Assembly (NCBI RefSeq): GCF_900155435.1
Contig: NZ_LT700212.1
Location: forward strand, 507,420 to 571,419
Source of the DNA: Actinomyces provencensis
Lineage (GTDB): Bacteria; Actinomycetota; Actinomycetes; Actinomycetales; Actinomycetaceae
Length of the DNA: 64,000 bases
Direction of reading: 5' to 3'
Part shown: in pieces, positions 45,771-59,481 of the stretch
Position numbering within the stretch: the first letter of the stretch is position 1
Layout of the letters: every line of letters begins with the position of its first letter
Program-made: the position numbers and the translations under genes
The notes under the pieces: generated by a model
Told to the model about the DNA's origin: nothing
What the model saw: only the letters and a program-made list of their open reading frames with translations
Databases searched by the model: none

Positions 45771-46693
45771 GTCCCCTCCCCCGGCTGTGCCCCGGTCGCC
45801 GGCACCGGGCAGGAGCGGACCCAGGCGCTCCGGGCATCCAGTCGACGTCGGAGGAATCGTGCCTGCACCCCCCCGAGCGCCTCGATGGCGGGGAGCACGG
45901 AGGCGCGGAAGCGTTCCAGTCCCTCCTCGCGTGCCGGACCGGGCAGGAGGGAGAGGGACACGAGCCGGGGCAACCGCACCCCCACCAGCTCCTCCGACAG
46001 GTCCGCGAAGGCCTCCGCCTGGAGGCTGTCCTCCCAGGAGGAGCGACGCCACTGCTCCGAGGCGGTGATCTGGCCGGGGTGGATCCTGTAGAGGAGTCCC
46101 CACACACCGACCCTGCGGATCCGGGCACCCGCCGTCGCGCACCGCAGCCACAGGTCGTAGTCCTCTGCGGGGACGGCCCGATAGCCTCCCACCCGGTCGA
46201 TCAGCTCGCGCCGGGCAATGGCGGTGGGGTGGGAGACGGGGTTCGTGAGCAGCAGGTGCAGGGGGAAGGCCCTCGGTGGGATCCCGACGGGGACCTCAGG
46301 AACGGGTCGGCGTCCCACGATGTTCACGACCTGGCTGAAGACCAGGTCGCATCCACGGTCGAGCCGGCGCAGGGTCGTGCGGAAACGCCAGGGCAGGCAC
46401 ACGTCGTCGGCGTCCATGCGCGCCACGAGGCGACTGTCGGTCGCCGCCAGCAGTGTGGTCAGTGCCGGGGTGATCCCACCTGACGGGGGGCGGCGCAGCA
46501 GACGCAGACGCGGATCGGGGGCATCCGCGCCTCCCGCCCCCTTGAGGACCTCCTGGGACGTGGTGTCGCTGGACCCGTCGTCCAGGACGACCAGTTCCGC
46601 GTCCCGGGGCAGGGCGCGCAGTGTGGAGGAGACGGCGTGGGCCACGTCCGCGGCGGCATTGCGCGCCGGCATCACCACGCTGAGGTCAGGCAC
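45767..46693 (-). CDS. Family 2 glycosyltransferase
   Basis: A 308-residue GT-A glycosyltransferase: PDLSVVMPARNAAADVAHAV, LVVLDDGSSDTTSQ, LVARMDADDVCLPWRF (DAD metal site) and AVPAEDYDLWLRCATAG (catalytic ED). The GTG at 46693 is preferred because a G-rich ribosome site lies about 8 bases upstream and it overlaps the previous stop by 8 bases; another GTG at 46702 is possible. It shares ATGA with the Wzz-like gene downstream. Confidence 0.88.
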   Translation of the reverse strand: MPDLSVVMPARNAAADVAHAVSSTLRALPRDAELVVLDDGSSDTTSQEVLKGAGGADAPDPRLRLLRRPPSGGITPALTTLLAATDSRLVARMDADDVCLPWRFRTTLRRLDRGCDLVFSQVVNIVGRRPVPEVPVGIPPRAFPLHLLLTNPVSHPTAIARRELIDRVGGYRAVPAEDYDLWLRCATAGARIRRVGVWGLLYRIHPGQITASEQWRRSSWEDSLQAEAFADLSEELVGVRLPRLVSLSLLPGPAREEGLERFRASVLPAIEALGGVQARFLRRRLDARSAWVRSCPVPATGAQPGEGT

Positions 46694-47588
46694 GGCCGTC
46701 ACCCCCCTGCGGCGCCGACGGGGGCGGGACGGCGAGCAGCCGTGCGCCGTGGTCCGTTCCCGTGTCGGCAGCAGTCGTGGAGGACGGGGACGGAGCTGTC
46801 GGCTCCGTCGCACCAGGACTTCCCGCACCTGTGGCCGCGGGCCCCGCCACGGCCTCGGACGTGGACGCGGATGCGTCGATCGCGAGGAGGTCACGATGGC
46901 GTCGGCGCAGTGAGAACGCGGCATGGACCACGGCCACAGCCGCCAGGCAGGAGTAGGTGACGGCGAAGGGCGCCCCCGTCCCCCACAGGAGGAACGACCA
47001 GCACAGGACACCGGGATCAGTGGGCAGCAGTACCCAGGACCGCAGGTCGCCACCACGTCTCTGGGCGGCCCCGGCTCCCCTGAGCATGGCCTCGGCGAGG
47101 ATCTGGCTGAGGAACTGGCCGCTGGTCACCAGTGCGTACACCAGGGCCACGGGTGCCAGCCACCGGGCATCGGGAACGTGCAGGACCACCGCCACCGCGA
47201 CGCAGAGGTGAATTGCAGGCGAGCGGAAACCGTCGACGACGTGGTCCACCCACTCCCCCGCTTTCGAGGACTGCCCACTCAGTCGCGCCAGCTGGCCATC
47301 GGCGGAGTCGAGCAGGTATCCCGTGGCCAGCGCCACTGCGACACCGACGCCGAGCAGGGGGGAGGGGGGGACCGCGACCAGCAGCACCATCCCCACGGCG
47401 GAGGCGAGTGCTGACATCCCCGTCACGGCGTTGGGTGTCCACCCCCTGGTGGCACCGAGGGCGGCCACGAGGCGCGCACCGCGCCGGTTGACCCAACGCG
47501 TGTAGGCGGGGACGCCCGCGCCCGGTTTCTGCGCGGCGTCGAGTGCGCTCCGGGCGCCGGGTGCAGCGGATCCCCGACGCGTCCTCAT
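46686..47588 (-). CDS. CDP-alcohol phosphatidyltransferase family protein
   Basis: A 300-residue membrane enzyme with the complete family motif DSADGQLARLSGQSSKAGEW followed by VDHVVD (D-x2-DG-x2-AR-x8-G-x3-D-x3-D), set in five to six helices. It moves a phospho-alcohol from a CDP-linked donor to a hydroxyl acceptor. The last 70 residues are Ala/Thr/Pro-rich. Coupling by ATGA to a cytidylyltransferase gene suggests that the partner makes its CDP-donor, so the pair may decorate the polysaccharide or its lipid with a polyol phosphate. That is inference. Confidence 0.86.
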   Translation of the reverse strand: MRTRRGSAAPGARSALDAAQKPGAGVPAYTRWVNRRGARLVAALGATRGWTPNAVTGMSALASAVGMVLLVAVPPSPLLGVGVAVALATGYLLDSADGQLARLSGQSSKAGEWVDHVVDGFRSPAIHLCVAVAVVLHVPDARWLAPVALVYALVTSGQFLSQILAEAMLRGAGAAQRRGGDLRSWVLLPTDPGVLCWSFLLWGTGAPFAVTYSCLAAVAVVHAAFSLRRRHRDLLAIDASASTSEAVAGPAATGAGSPGATEPTAPSPSSTTAADTGTDHGARLLAVPPPSAPQGGDGRA

Positions 47589-48079
47589 CGTCCCAGCTCC
47601 CCCGCGCGCACGACCCCGACACCGGCCGGGGCGGCGACGCCCTCGTCGGGAGGGACCGCGCGCGAGAGGAAGCTGCGCAGCAATGAGGAGGAGGTGGAGG
47701 GCGTGTAGGGGAGGTAGTCGACCCGCGCCCCGACCTCCGCGAGTTCGGCTTCGAGCCGGTCGCCCTTGGGGGTCCCCTTCCAGTCATCGCCCTTGAAGAG
47801 GACGTCGAAGGGATGCCTGTGCCAGGCGATGCGCTTGTCCTGGGAGGAGTCCGTGACGACGTCGTCGACGAACCTCAGACTCGCGATGAGTTCCATGCGC
47901 TCGGGCTGGGGGATGACCGGGAGCCTGCCCTTCATGCGGAGCAGGGCCTCGTCCGTCGCCACCCCCACCACCAGGCGGCCACACCGTCGGCGTGCGGCCC
48001 TGAGGATGTTGAGGTGCCCGATGTGCAACATGTCGAATCCGCCGGGGACATACCCCACGGCAGCCGTGTCCACGTCCAT
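47585..48079 (-). CDS. Cytidylyltransferase-like protein (TagD/RfaE family)
   Basis: A 164-residue nucleotidyltransferase. GYVPGGFDMLHIGHLNILRAA holds the HxGH nucleotide motif and PYTPSTSSSLLR carries the C-terminal STS(S) motif; VGVATDEALLRMKGRLPVI and VLFKGDDWKGTPKGDRLE are typical of glycerol-3-phosphate cytidylyltransferase and HldE-C relatives. It probably makes a CDP-activated alcohol used by the next gene. The ATG at 48079 has GGAGG upstream. It is the first gene of the six-gene minus-strand polysaccharide operon. Confidence 0.85.
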   Translation of the reverse strand: MDVDTAAVGYVPGGFDMLHIGHLNILRAARRRCGRLVVGVATDEALLRMKGRLPVIPQPERMELIASLRFVDDVVTDSSQDKRIAWHRHPFDVLFKGDDWKGTPKGDRLEAELAEVGARVDYLPYTPSTSSSLLRSFLSRAVPPDEGVAAPAGVGVVRAGELGR

Positions 48080-48262
48080 TCCGCCTCCGATCCGCCCTCC
48101 CGGGACCTTGGTCCTTCCCGGTGAACCGGATACTACAGGACTTGAAACATCTGGGCCATGGGAGACCTGCATCGGGTGGTCCCGTCCGGGACGGTGGGGA
48201 GGTCCTGGAGGTGGTCGGTGCTGGGTGCGGGGGCCGGAGGGGCAGTGCCGTGCGGGCGGAGT

Positions 48263-49129
48263 TCAGCGCGAGAAGACGACGGTCCGCGACCCGTCCAGGA
48301 GCACGCGGTGCTCGGAGTGCCAGCGCACGGCCTGCGCCAGCACCCGCCGCTCGACGTCCTGACCCAGGGCCACCATGTCGGTGGTCGTGTCCGCGTGGGT
48401 GACGCGGGTGACGTCCTGCTCGATGATCGGACCCTCGTCCAGGTCGGGGGTGACGTAGTGGGCGGTCGCGCCGATGAGCTTGACGCCGCGGCTGTGCGCC
48501 TGTGCGTAGGGGCGCGCGCCCTTGAAGCTGGGGAGGAAGGAGTGGTGGATGTTGATGATGCGGCCCGACATGCGTTCGCAGACCTGCTCGGAGACGATCT
48601 GCATGTAGCGGGCGAGGATCAGGAGTTCGACGTTCTCCGCCCGCACCAGGTCCAGGAGTTCCTCCTCGGCGCGTGCCTTCGACTCCTTGGTGACGGGGAT
48701 CAGCAGGAAGGGCACCCCGTAGAACTGGGCGACGGGCGCCAGGTCGGGATGGTTGCCGACAACGGCGACGACCTCGATGGGCAGGCCCTGGCTGCGCTGG
48801 CGGTAGAGCAGGTCGGTCAGGCAGTGACCCTCACGCGAGACCATGATGACGGTCCGCAGGGGTCGACCCAGCTCGTCCACGTGCCAGGTCGCGCCGAAGT
48901 GCTCGGCGACCTCTTCGATGCCCTCCTCGACGGGGGCGCGACCGACGGGTGAGTCCACCTCGACCCTCATGAAGAACAGGCCCGAGTCGGGGTCCCCGAA
49001 CTGCTGGGACTGGATGATGTTCCCGTCGATGCCCGTCATCACCCCGGACACCGCGTGCACGATGCCGGGTTGGTCGGGACAGGACAGTGTGACGACCAGT
49101 TTGGTGGAGGTCGTGGTGGGGTTCGCCAT
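48263..49129 (-). CDS. purU: Formyltetrahydrofolate deformylase
   Basis: A 288-residue enzyme that hydrolyses 10-formyl-THF to THF and formate, balancing one-carbon pools. The N-terminal ACT domain (LVVTLSCPDQPGIVHAVSGVM) is followed by the formyltransferase-like domain with LILARYMQIVS, the catalytic NIHHSFLPSFKGARPY, and ATAHYVTPDLDEGPIIEQDV (Asp). Length and order match PurU. The ATG at 49129 is used; a GTG two codons earlier is possible. Confidence 0.95.
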   Translation of the reverse strand: MANPTTTSTKLVVTLSCPDQPGIVHAVSGVMTGIDGNIIQSQQFGDPDSGLFFMRVEVDSPVGRAPVEEGIEEVAEHFGATWHVDELGRPLRTVIMVSREGHCLTDLLYRQRSQGLPIEVVAVVGNHPDLAPVAQFYGVPFLLIPVTKESKARAEEELLDLVRAENVELLILARYMQIVSEQVCERMSGRIINIHHSFLPSFKGARPYAQAHSRGVKLIGATAHYVTPDLDEGPIIEQDVTRVTHADTTTDMVALGQDVERRVLAQAVRWHSEHRVLLDGSRTVVFSR

Positions 49130-49201
49130 GGCCACAGGCTAGCCGCGCGGGGAGGCCCGCGGTGTCACGGGTCCGGGCGTCGGGACCGGGAGGACGAAGG
49201 A

Positions 49202-49235
49202 GGGGCCGGTCGGGGATCGCTCCCCGACCGGCCCC
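49202..49235. terminator. Terminator of mdh
   Basis: A perfect 15-bp stem (GGGGCCGGTCGGGGA/TCCCCGACCGGCCCC, loop TCGC) lies about 100 bases after the mdh stop and before purU on the minus strand. Confidence 0.85.
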
Positions 49236-49336
49236 GGTCCGGCGGTGCCGCCCTCGTCCGCCCCGTGGCGGGGCGTCACGGCATCACGACCGCCGATGCG
49301 CGCCCGCGGCTCATGCCACGGGGCCGCGCCCCTGGC

Positions 49337-51876
<2,540 letters not shown>

Positions 51877-51880
51877 GCCC

Positions 51881-51964
51881 GAAGTCCGCTCAGTTCCGGG
51901 CTCGAAGTCCGCTCAGTTCGGGGCTCGAAGTCCGCTCTGATTCGGTGCGAAGTCCGTGCAGCTT
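51881..51964 (+). repeat. 23-base periodic array E, four copies
   Basis: Cores begin at 51881, 51904, 51927 and 51949 (23, 23 and 22 bases apart). The first two are GAAGTCCGCTCAGTTC; copies 3 and 4 decay at the 3' side. The array begins 4 bases after the ppk2 stop in its sense direction. Two copies of the decamer CGCCCTCGTC follow at 52028 and 52075. Confidence 0.93.
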
Positions 51965-52148
51965 CGCGGCGCCGTGCACCGGTTCCCACCGGCCCGTGTT
52001 CCATGCCGACCGGGGAGGGCGCGGATCCGCCCTCGTCGGGGCCGACGCCCGACCGCGACACAGCCGAGCGGGCCCGCCCTCGTCCGCGCCCCGACCTGTC
52101 CACCCCCGGCGCCCCCGGGCGCGCCGGGAGTGCCCGCTGCGGGACCCG

Positions 52149-53453
52149 TCAGTGGCCGAAGGTGGCTGCGAAGGCCCGGTCGAGGTCATCGACGAGGTCC
52201 TGCGTGTCCTCAAGTCCCGCCGAGATGCGCACCAGGTTGGGTGGGATGCCCGCCAGCTCGTGCACCTCGGGGGCGAGCTCCGCGTGCGTGGTCCTGGGTG
52301 AGTTCACGATGAGGCTGCGCACGTCACCGATGTTGACGTGGTAGGAGAAGACCTCCAGGGCGCTGATGAAGGTCCTCAGCTGGTCGTGGTCCCCGCCGAA
52401 GCCGAAGGAGAGGATGCCCCCGGCGCCATGGGGGAAGTCCCGGAGCGCGAGGTCGTGGAACTCGCTGGAGGCCAGGCCCGGGTAACGCACCCATTCGACG
52501 TGGTCGTGGCCCTGGAGATGCTCCGCCAGGGCCTGGGCGTTGCGGACCTGGACATCGAGGCGTTCCTTGATGGTCGCCAGGCCGAGCAGAGCCAGGTAGG
52601 CCTCTGAGGGCGCCAGCTTGGCGCCGATGAACTCCAGGTGGAAGGCACGCAGGGCCGTCGTGATGGGCGCCGTGGGAGCGGCCTCGAGCACCGTGCGTGG
52701 ACGGTCGTGGATGTCGCGGATCTTCCAGGACTTCTCGTGCAGGTTGGCGAAACGCTCCGGGCCGAACTGGAACGTCCCGTTCTCCACGACCAGGCCCGCG
52801 ATCACGTTGCCGTGGCCCGAGAGACCCTTCGTCGCCGAGTACACGACGATGTCGGCACCGTGCTCGAAGGGACGCAGCAGGTAGGGCGTGGCGACCGTGT
52901 TGTCGACGACGACGGGGACGCCGTGGCGGTGGGCGACCTCGGCGATGGCATCGATGTCGTAGAGCTCGGCGTTGGGGTTGGAGATGGACTCGATGAAGAC
53001 CGCGCGGGTGTCGTCGTCGATGAGTGCCTCGTAGGCAGCAGGATCGTTGCGGTCCGCCACGAAGCGGGTGTTCACCCCGAACCTCGGCAGGAAGTCCTTG
53101 AGCGCCTCCTGGGCCGCCCCGTAGAGGGAGGACCCGGAGATGATGGTGCCCCCACCCTCGCCCAGGAGGAGTGCGACGTAGGAGATCGCGGACATTCCCG
53201 AGGCCAGCCCGATCGCCGCACTCCCACCCTCCAGGGCGGCGATCCGCTCCTCCAGGACACCCACTGTCGGGTTTCCGACGCGGGTGTAGATCCCCGCAGC
53301 CTCCTCACCCGTCCACAGGCGCCTCGCCCGGTCGGTGTCGCCGAGGTCGAAGGCTGCCGTCTGGTAGATGGGTGGGACGACCGACCAGTTGTGGTCGGCC
53401 GGGGTGTAGCCGGCGTGGATGCTGCGCGTGCCGAATCCGAGGTCATTGCTCAT
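52149..53453 (-). CDS. metY: O-acetylhomoserine sulfhydrylase (Cys/Met metabolism PLP enzyme)
   Basis: A 434-residue PLP enzyme of the gamma-family, forming homocysteine from O-acetylhomoserine and sulfide. FGTRSIHAGYTPADHNWSVV, YTRVGNPTVGVLEERIAALE and ASGMSAISYVALLLGEGG match the family. The PLP lysine lies in VVYSATKGLSGHGNVI. FSYHVNIGDVRSLIVNSPRTTHAEL is diagnostic for MetY rather than MetB. Length is right for MetY. It follows the CMD-domain gene after a G-rich spacer. Confidence 0.93.
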   Translation of the reverse strand: MSNDLGFGTRSIHAGYTPADHNWSVVPPIYQTAAFDLGDTDRARRLWTGEEAAGIYTRVGNPTVGVLEERIAALEGGSAAIGLASGMSAISYVALLLGEGGGTIISGSSLYGAAQEALKDFLPRFGVNTRFVADRNDPAAYEALIDDDTRAVFIESISNPNAELYDIDAIAEVAHRHGVPVVVDNTVATPYLLRPFEHGADIVVYSATKGLSGHGNVIAGLVVENGTFQFGPERFANLHEKSWKIRDIHDRPRTVLEAAPTAPITTALRAFHLEFIGAKLAPSEAYLALLGLATIKERLDVQVRNAQALAEHLQGHDHVEWVRYPGLASSEFHDLALRDFPHGAGGILSFGFGGDHDQLRTFISALEVFSYHVNIGDVRSLIVNSPRTTHAELAPEVHELAGIPPNLVRISAGLEDTQDLVDDLDRAFAATFGH

Positions 53454-53487
53454 GTCAGGTTCTCCTGGTGGTGGGTGCCGGGAAGGC

Positions 53488-53512
53488 GGGGGCTGGGGCA
53501 GGGGGACGTGGG
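53488..53512 (+). other. G-quadruplex motif before metY
   Basis: Four G-runs (5, 4, 5 and 3 G) separated by loops of 2, 2 and 4 bases lie on the plus strand, 35 bases upstream of the metY start. G-rich sequence continues to about 53575. It is the template strand for metY, so any quadruplex would form in DNA rather than in the mRNA. Confidence 0.6.
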
Positions 53513-53587
53513 TCGAGGCGTGGGGTGCAGGGGACGGAGGACGAGGGGTCGGGGGACGGAAGGTCGGGGGAACGGAGCGGGACTGGA

Positions 53588-54217
53588 TCAGCTCGCCCCG
53601 GCACCGGAGTGTGGGCCGCTAGGTCCGGGCTCCGGCACGCCCGGATCGTCGGGCGTCCACGCCCCGGGGCCGCTCGCCGCCCGCGCGGACAGGATGGCGG
53701 CATCCCGCAACGGCAGCAGCCGACCGTCCAGGTCCACCTGGAGGACGGAGTTGAAGGTGTTGGTGGCGATCATCTGGCCGGCGAAGCCGACGATGACCAC
53801 CACCTCGTCACTGCTGTGACGTGCGAGCAGCCGGTCGAAGAGCTCGGCGGGCACTGCGTTCGGGTCGCGCACGATGGCCTGCCCGAGCTCCGTGAGGACC
53901 TTCTCCTCCTCCGTGGGCACATAGTCATGGGGATCGACTCCGAGCGCGCGGAGGTCGGAGACGAAGTACAGCGAGCAGAGCTGGCACTCGTTCGTCTCGG
54001 AGATGGCGTGGGCGAAGACGGTGGCGGCGCGCTCCCCCACCACCTGGACGAGCCGGTCCCAGGACAGGTGCCAGGCGTCGTAGGCGCGGTAGGTGGCGCG
54101 GTCCCTGATCAGGGTGCGCTGCATGTGGGTGACATGGTTGCGCCTGACGAGTTCCTCGTAGTCCTCGGCCTGGACGGGGTCGAGTTCGTGCGCTGTCAGC
54201 GGGCGGATGCGGGCCAT
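53588..54217 (-). CDS. Carboxymuconolactone decarboxylase-domain (AhpD-like) protein
   Basis: A 209-residue protein with an AhpD/CMD-type helical domain. The redox motif is ETNECQLCSLYF: the CxxC pair and preceding Glu are kept, but the His usually four residues after the second Cys is replaced by Phe. SSDEVVVIVGFAGQMIATNTFNSV is the second conserved helix. A peroxidase-reductant role is therefore uncertain. The C-terminal 30 residues are Gly/Pro-rich. The ATG at 54217 has GAGGAGA upstream. It lies 134 bases before metY on the same strand. Confidence 0.85.
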   Translation of the reverse strand: MARIRPLTAHELDPVQAEDYEELVRRNHVTHMQRTLIRDRATYRAYDAWHLSWDRLVQVVGERAATVFAHAISETNECQLCSLYFVSDLRALGVDPHDYVPTEEEKVLTELGQAIVRDPNAVPAELFDRLLARHSSDEVVVIVGFAGQMIATNTFNSVLQVDLDGRLLPLRDAAILSARAASGPGAWTPDDPGVPEPGPSGPHSGAGAS

Positions 54218-54661
54218 GGGTGTCTCCTCGTGGTACGGATCTGGTGGGGGTGGTCGACAGTGACGCGGGGACGTGGCCGCCGACGTCTCGCGGCTCCCGG
54301 GTCGGGCGTGCGGTCCATGGGTGGCGGACCGGCGAGCCCGACTGGATTGGGGCGGGGACAGTCGTGGTGCGGTCGGGTCCTGCCGTCGCGGTGCTGCGGG
54401 GACGAGGGCGGGACCGGGGAACGGAGGACCCGTGCGGATCACACCGTGTGAACCGACCGGAGCGGGAGCTGAACACCGTGCGGATCGGCCGTGACCGCGG
54501 GAGTGCTCTGGGGTCGGGGCGGACCCTGGGGCCGTCACAGCTGTGCTCGGACCTGCGTTCGAGCCGGACCGGGGACGGCCGGGTCCAGGGGCGTCGGACC
54601 GGGTCCTCCGGCCCACGGGCCCGCGAACAGTGGACGCCCTCGTCGCCCCCCACACCGGGGA

Positions 54662-54697
54662 CAGCTCAGCAGCTCAGCAGCTCAGCAGCTCAGCAGC
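54662..54697. repeat. 8-base tandem repeat, about 4.5 units
   Basis: The unit CAGCTCAG is repeated perfectly four times and then decays to CAGCTG. It lies in non-coding DNA about 450 bases upstream of the CMD-domain gene. Confidence 0.95.
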
Positions 54698-55062
54698 TGC
54701 ACATTCGACATCGGGATCCCATGCCGACAAGCTATAGGGACCGACGCGGCGGAGGACAGCGGCGTCCACGCGCCGGCTCATTGGAAACTCACTGACCCCT
54801 GACCTGCCCGGACAGGACAGGACAGGACAAAACAGTGTGCTGACGGTCCACCGGGCACGGGCACGTACGTGGGACCGTGGGCCCCGTCGGTTGGAGCAAG
54901 GCGCCGCGAGGACCCCACACGCCGCTGGGGTCGACCACGGATGCGCCACCGCCGGATGACCTCACCCACGGCCTCTCACTCACGACTCTCCGCACACGGC
55001 ACACCCGACTCCACGGCGTGAACCCGGCCCACGGGGCCGGAGCAGGGCCGACCCCGGGCACC

Positions 55063-55124
55063 GAGCAGAGCGGACCTCACGCCCCGAACAGAGCGGACTT
55101 CGAGCCCCGAACAGAGCGGACTTC
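55063..55124 (-). repeat. 23-base periodic array F, three copies
   Basis: Minus-strand cores end at plus-strand positions 55124, 55101 and 55078, exactly 23 bases apart; the first two are exact inverses of GAAGTCCGCTCTGTTC. The array begins 13 bases after the pgi stop in its sense direction, behind a C-rich tract. Confidence 0.94.
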
Positions 55125-55137
55125 GGCGGGGGTGGGG

Positions 55138-56832
55138 TCAGTCGCGGACGGAGCGGTGTGCGTGGTAGTAGCCGATGAGGGCCCTGGTGGAGGAGTCCTG
55201 CTCCGCCAGCACATCGGTGTCCCCCGTGATGGCGGGCATGAGGCCACGGGCCAGGGCCTTGCCCAGCTCGACACCCCACTGGTCGAAGGAGTTGATCCCC
55301 CACACCGCACCCTGGACGAAGGTGATGTGCTCGTACAGCGCGATGAGCTGACCCAGCACCGACGGCGTGAGGGCCGGAGCCATGATCGAGGTCGTCGGAC
55401 GGTTGCCGGTGAAGACCCGTGCCGGCACGATCGCCTCGGGCGTGCCCTCGGCGCGCACCTCCTCGGCCGTCTTGCCGAAGGCCAGCGCCTTGGTCTGGGC
55501 GAAGAAATTCGACAGGAACAGCTCGTGCATGTCGGCGTCCCCGTCGCGCAGCGCCCAGGTCGGCTCGGCGAAGGCGATGAAGTCGGCAGGCACGATCCGC
55601 GTCCCCTGGTGGATGAGCTGGTAGAAGGCGTGCTGCCCGTTCGTGCCCGGCTCCCCCCAGAAGACCTCGCCGGTGTCGTAGTCGACCGCCGAGCCGTCCC
55701 ACCGCACCGACTTCCCGTTGGACTCCATCGTCAGTTGCTGGAGGTAGGCGGGGAAGCGGTGCAGGTACTGGGAGTAGGGCAGCACGGCGTGGGTGTCGGA
55801 ACCCAGGAAGTTCGAGTACCAGACATTGAGGAGTCCCATGAGCAGGGGCACGTTGTCGCGCGGGCTCGCCGTGGCGAAGTGCTCGTCGACGGCGTGGAAG
55901 CCCTCGAGGAACTCCTCGAAGCGGTCCGGTCCGATCGCCACGGCCAGGGACGTCCCCACGGCGGAGTCGACCGAGTAGCGACCACCCACCCAGTTCCAGA
56001 ACCCGAAGGCGTTGTCGGGGTCGATCCCGAAGTCCGCCACCTTGTCCAGGGCGGTGGAGACGGCCACGAAGTGCTTGGACACCGCCAGGGCGTCGGCCGC
56101 GGCGTCGCCCTCGTGGAGGATGCCCCGCGAGCGCAGGGTCGAGAGGAACCACTCGCGCACCACACGCGCGTTGGTGATGGTCTCCAGCGTGGTGAACGTC
56201 TTGGAGGCGACGATGACGAGGGTGGTCTCCGGATCGAGGTCCTTCGTCTTCTCGCCGACGTCCGTGGGGTCGATGTTGGAGATGAAGCGGCAGGTCAGTC
56301 CTTGCTTGACGTAGGGCTTGAGGGCCTCGTAGGCCATGACGGGGCCCAGGTCGGACCCGCCGATGCCGATGTTGACGACGGTCTCGACGGGCTTCCCGGT
56401 GACCCCGGTCCACTCACCGGAGCGCACGCGGTCGGCGAAGTCGTAGACACGTGCGAGGACCTCGTGGACGTCCTCGACGACCTCCTGGCCGTCGACCTCC
56501 AGGTGCTCGCCCTCGGGCCTGCGCAACGCCGTGTGCAGCACCGCCCGGTCCTCGGTGACGTTGATGTGTTCGCCGCGCAGCATGCGGTCACGGTGGGCCA
56601 GCACGCCGGTCTGGTCGGCCAGGGCGAGGAGCTCGTCCAGCACGGTGTCGTCGACGAGGTTCTTGGAGAGATCCACGTGCAGGTCACCCACGGTGCGCGT
56701 CCAGCGCGCGGCCCGGTGCGGATCCGCCGCGAACCACGCACGCAGGTCCGGTGCGAAGGTGTCGGCGCGCAGGTCCAGCGTCTGCCAGGCGGGGGTGGTC
56801 GTCGGGTCGACGGGGGTGGGGATGTCGCTCAT
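55138..56832 (-). CDS. pgi: Glucose-6-phosphate isomerase
   Basis: A 564-residue glycolytic enzyme interconverting glucose-6-phosphate and fructose-6-phosphate. Motifs are [60 protein letters not shown] (catalytic Glu/His region) and [18 protein letters not shown]. The C-terminal [14 protein letters not shown] (catalytic Lys) closes the site. The ATG at 56832 has AGGAG upstream. It lies 70 bases after the pfk stop, forming a pfk-pgi unit. Confidence 0.97.
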   Translation of the reverse strand: MSDIPTPVDPTTTPAWQTLDLRADTFAPDLRAWFAADPHRAARWTRTVGDLHVDLSKNLVDDTVLDELLALADQTGVLAHRDRMLRGEHINVTEDRAVLHTALRRPEGEHLEVDGQEVVEDVHEVLARVYDFADRVRSGEWTGVTGKPVETVVNIGIGGSDLGPVMAYEALKPYVKQGLTCRFISNIDPTDVGEKTKDLDPETTLVIVASKTFTTLETITNARVVREWFLSTLRSRGILHEGDAAADALAVSKHFVAVSTALDKVADFGIDPDNAFGFWNWVGGRYSVDSAVGTSLAVAIGPDRFEEFLEGFHAVDEHFATASPRDNVPLLMGLLNVWYSNFLGSDTHAVLPYSQYLHRFPAYLQQLTMESNGKSVRWDGSAVDYDTGEVFWGEPGTNGQHAFYQLIHQGTRIVPADFIAFAEPTWALRDGDADMHELFLSNFFAQTKALAFGKTAEEVRAEGTPEAIVPARVFTGNRPTTSIMAPALTPSVLGQLIALYEHITFVQGAVWGINSFDQWGVELGKALARGLMPAITGDTDVLAEQDSSTRALIGYYHAHRSVRD

Positions 56833-56902
56833 GTCTGCTCCTGTGGATGGGGTGCCCGTGGGTGCGGGACGTCGTGGGGACGAGGGCGGGGACGAGGTGG
56901 GT

Positions 56903-59242
<2,340 letters not shown>

Positions 59243-59409
59243 CGATGTCTCCCGGGTGGTCGAGGTCCTGCTCCCAGTCTATTGTGCCCCTCGCCACCCA
59301 CCCGATTCCTGGACAGAGGTCCACCGCCACCTGCACGGATGGGCGAGGGATCTGGACACCACCTCAGGTCTGTCGTACGCGTCACGCCGTGGGCACCTGT
59401 GCGACGGGG

Positions 59410-59442
59410 GCGACGCGGGACCCGTGCGGGTACCCGCGTCGC
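59410..59442. terminator. Hairpin downstream of the 371-residue protein gene
   Basis: GCGACGCGGG (59410-59419) pairs with CCCGCGTCGC (59433-59442), and the inside ACCCG/CGGGT continues the stem with one bulged A. It lies 40 bases after the stop of the minus-strand gene at 59482. Confidence 0.7.
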
Positions 59443-59481
59443 GAAGCCCGTGCGCCTCTCCGCCAGGAGATCGACCGCTGC

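Larger units (their letters stand above)
54218..55137. other. 920-base gap without a convincing gene
   Basis: The longest gene-free stretch in the window. It contains two exact decamers (54401 and 54635), an 8-base microsatellite (54662-54697), a GGACA tandem near 54812-54831, and array F (55063-55124). Open frames of up to 190 codons exist but are Arg/Gly-rich, lack ribosome sites, and run through the simple repeats. Confidence 0.65.

Noticed and set aside
53454-53587. A SAM riboswitch before metY
   Set aside because: The spacer is a G-rich low-complexity sequence without any SAM-riboswitch core elements.
54220-54795. A 191-codon plus-strand frame in the 920-base gap
   Set aside because: Arg/Gly/Pro-rich, no ribosome site, and its end is made from the CAGCTCAG microsatellite.
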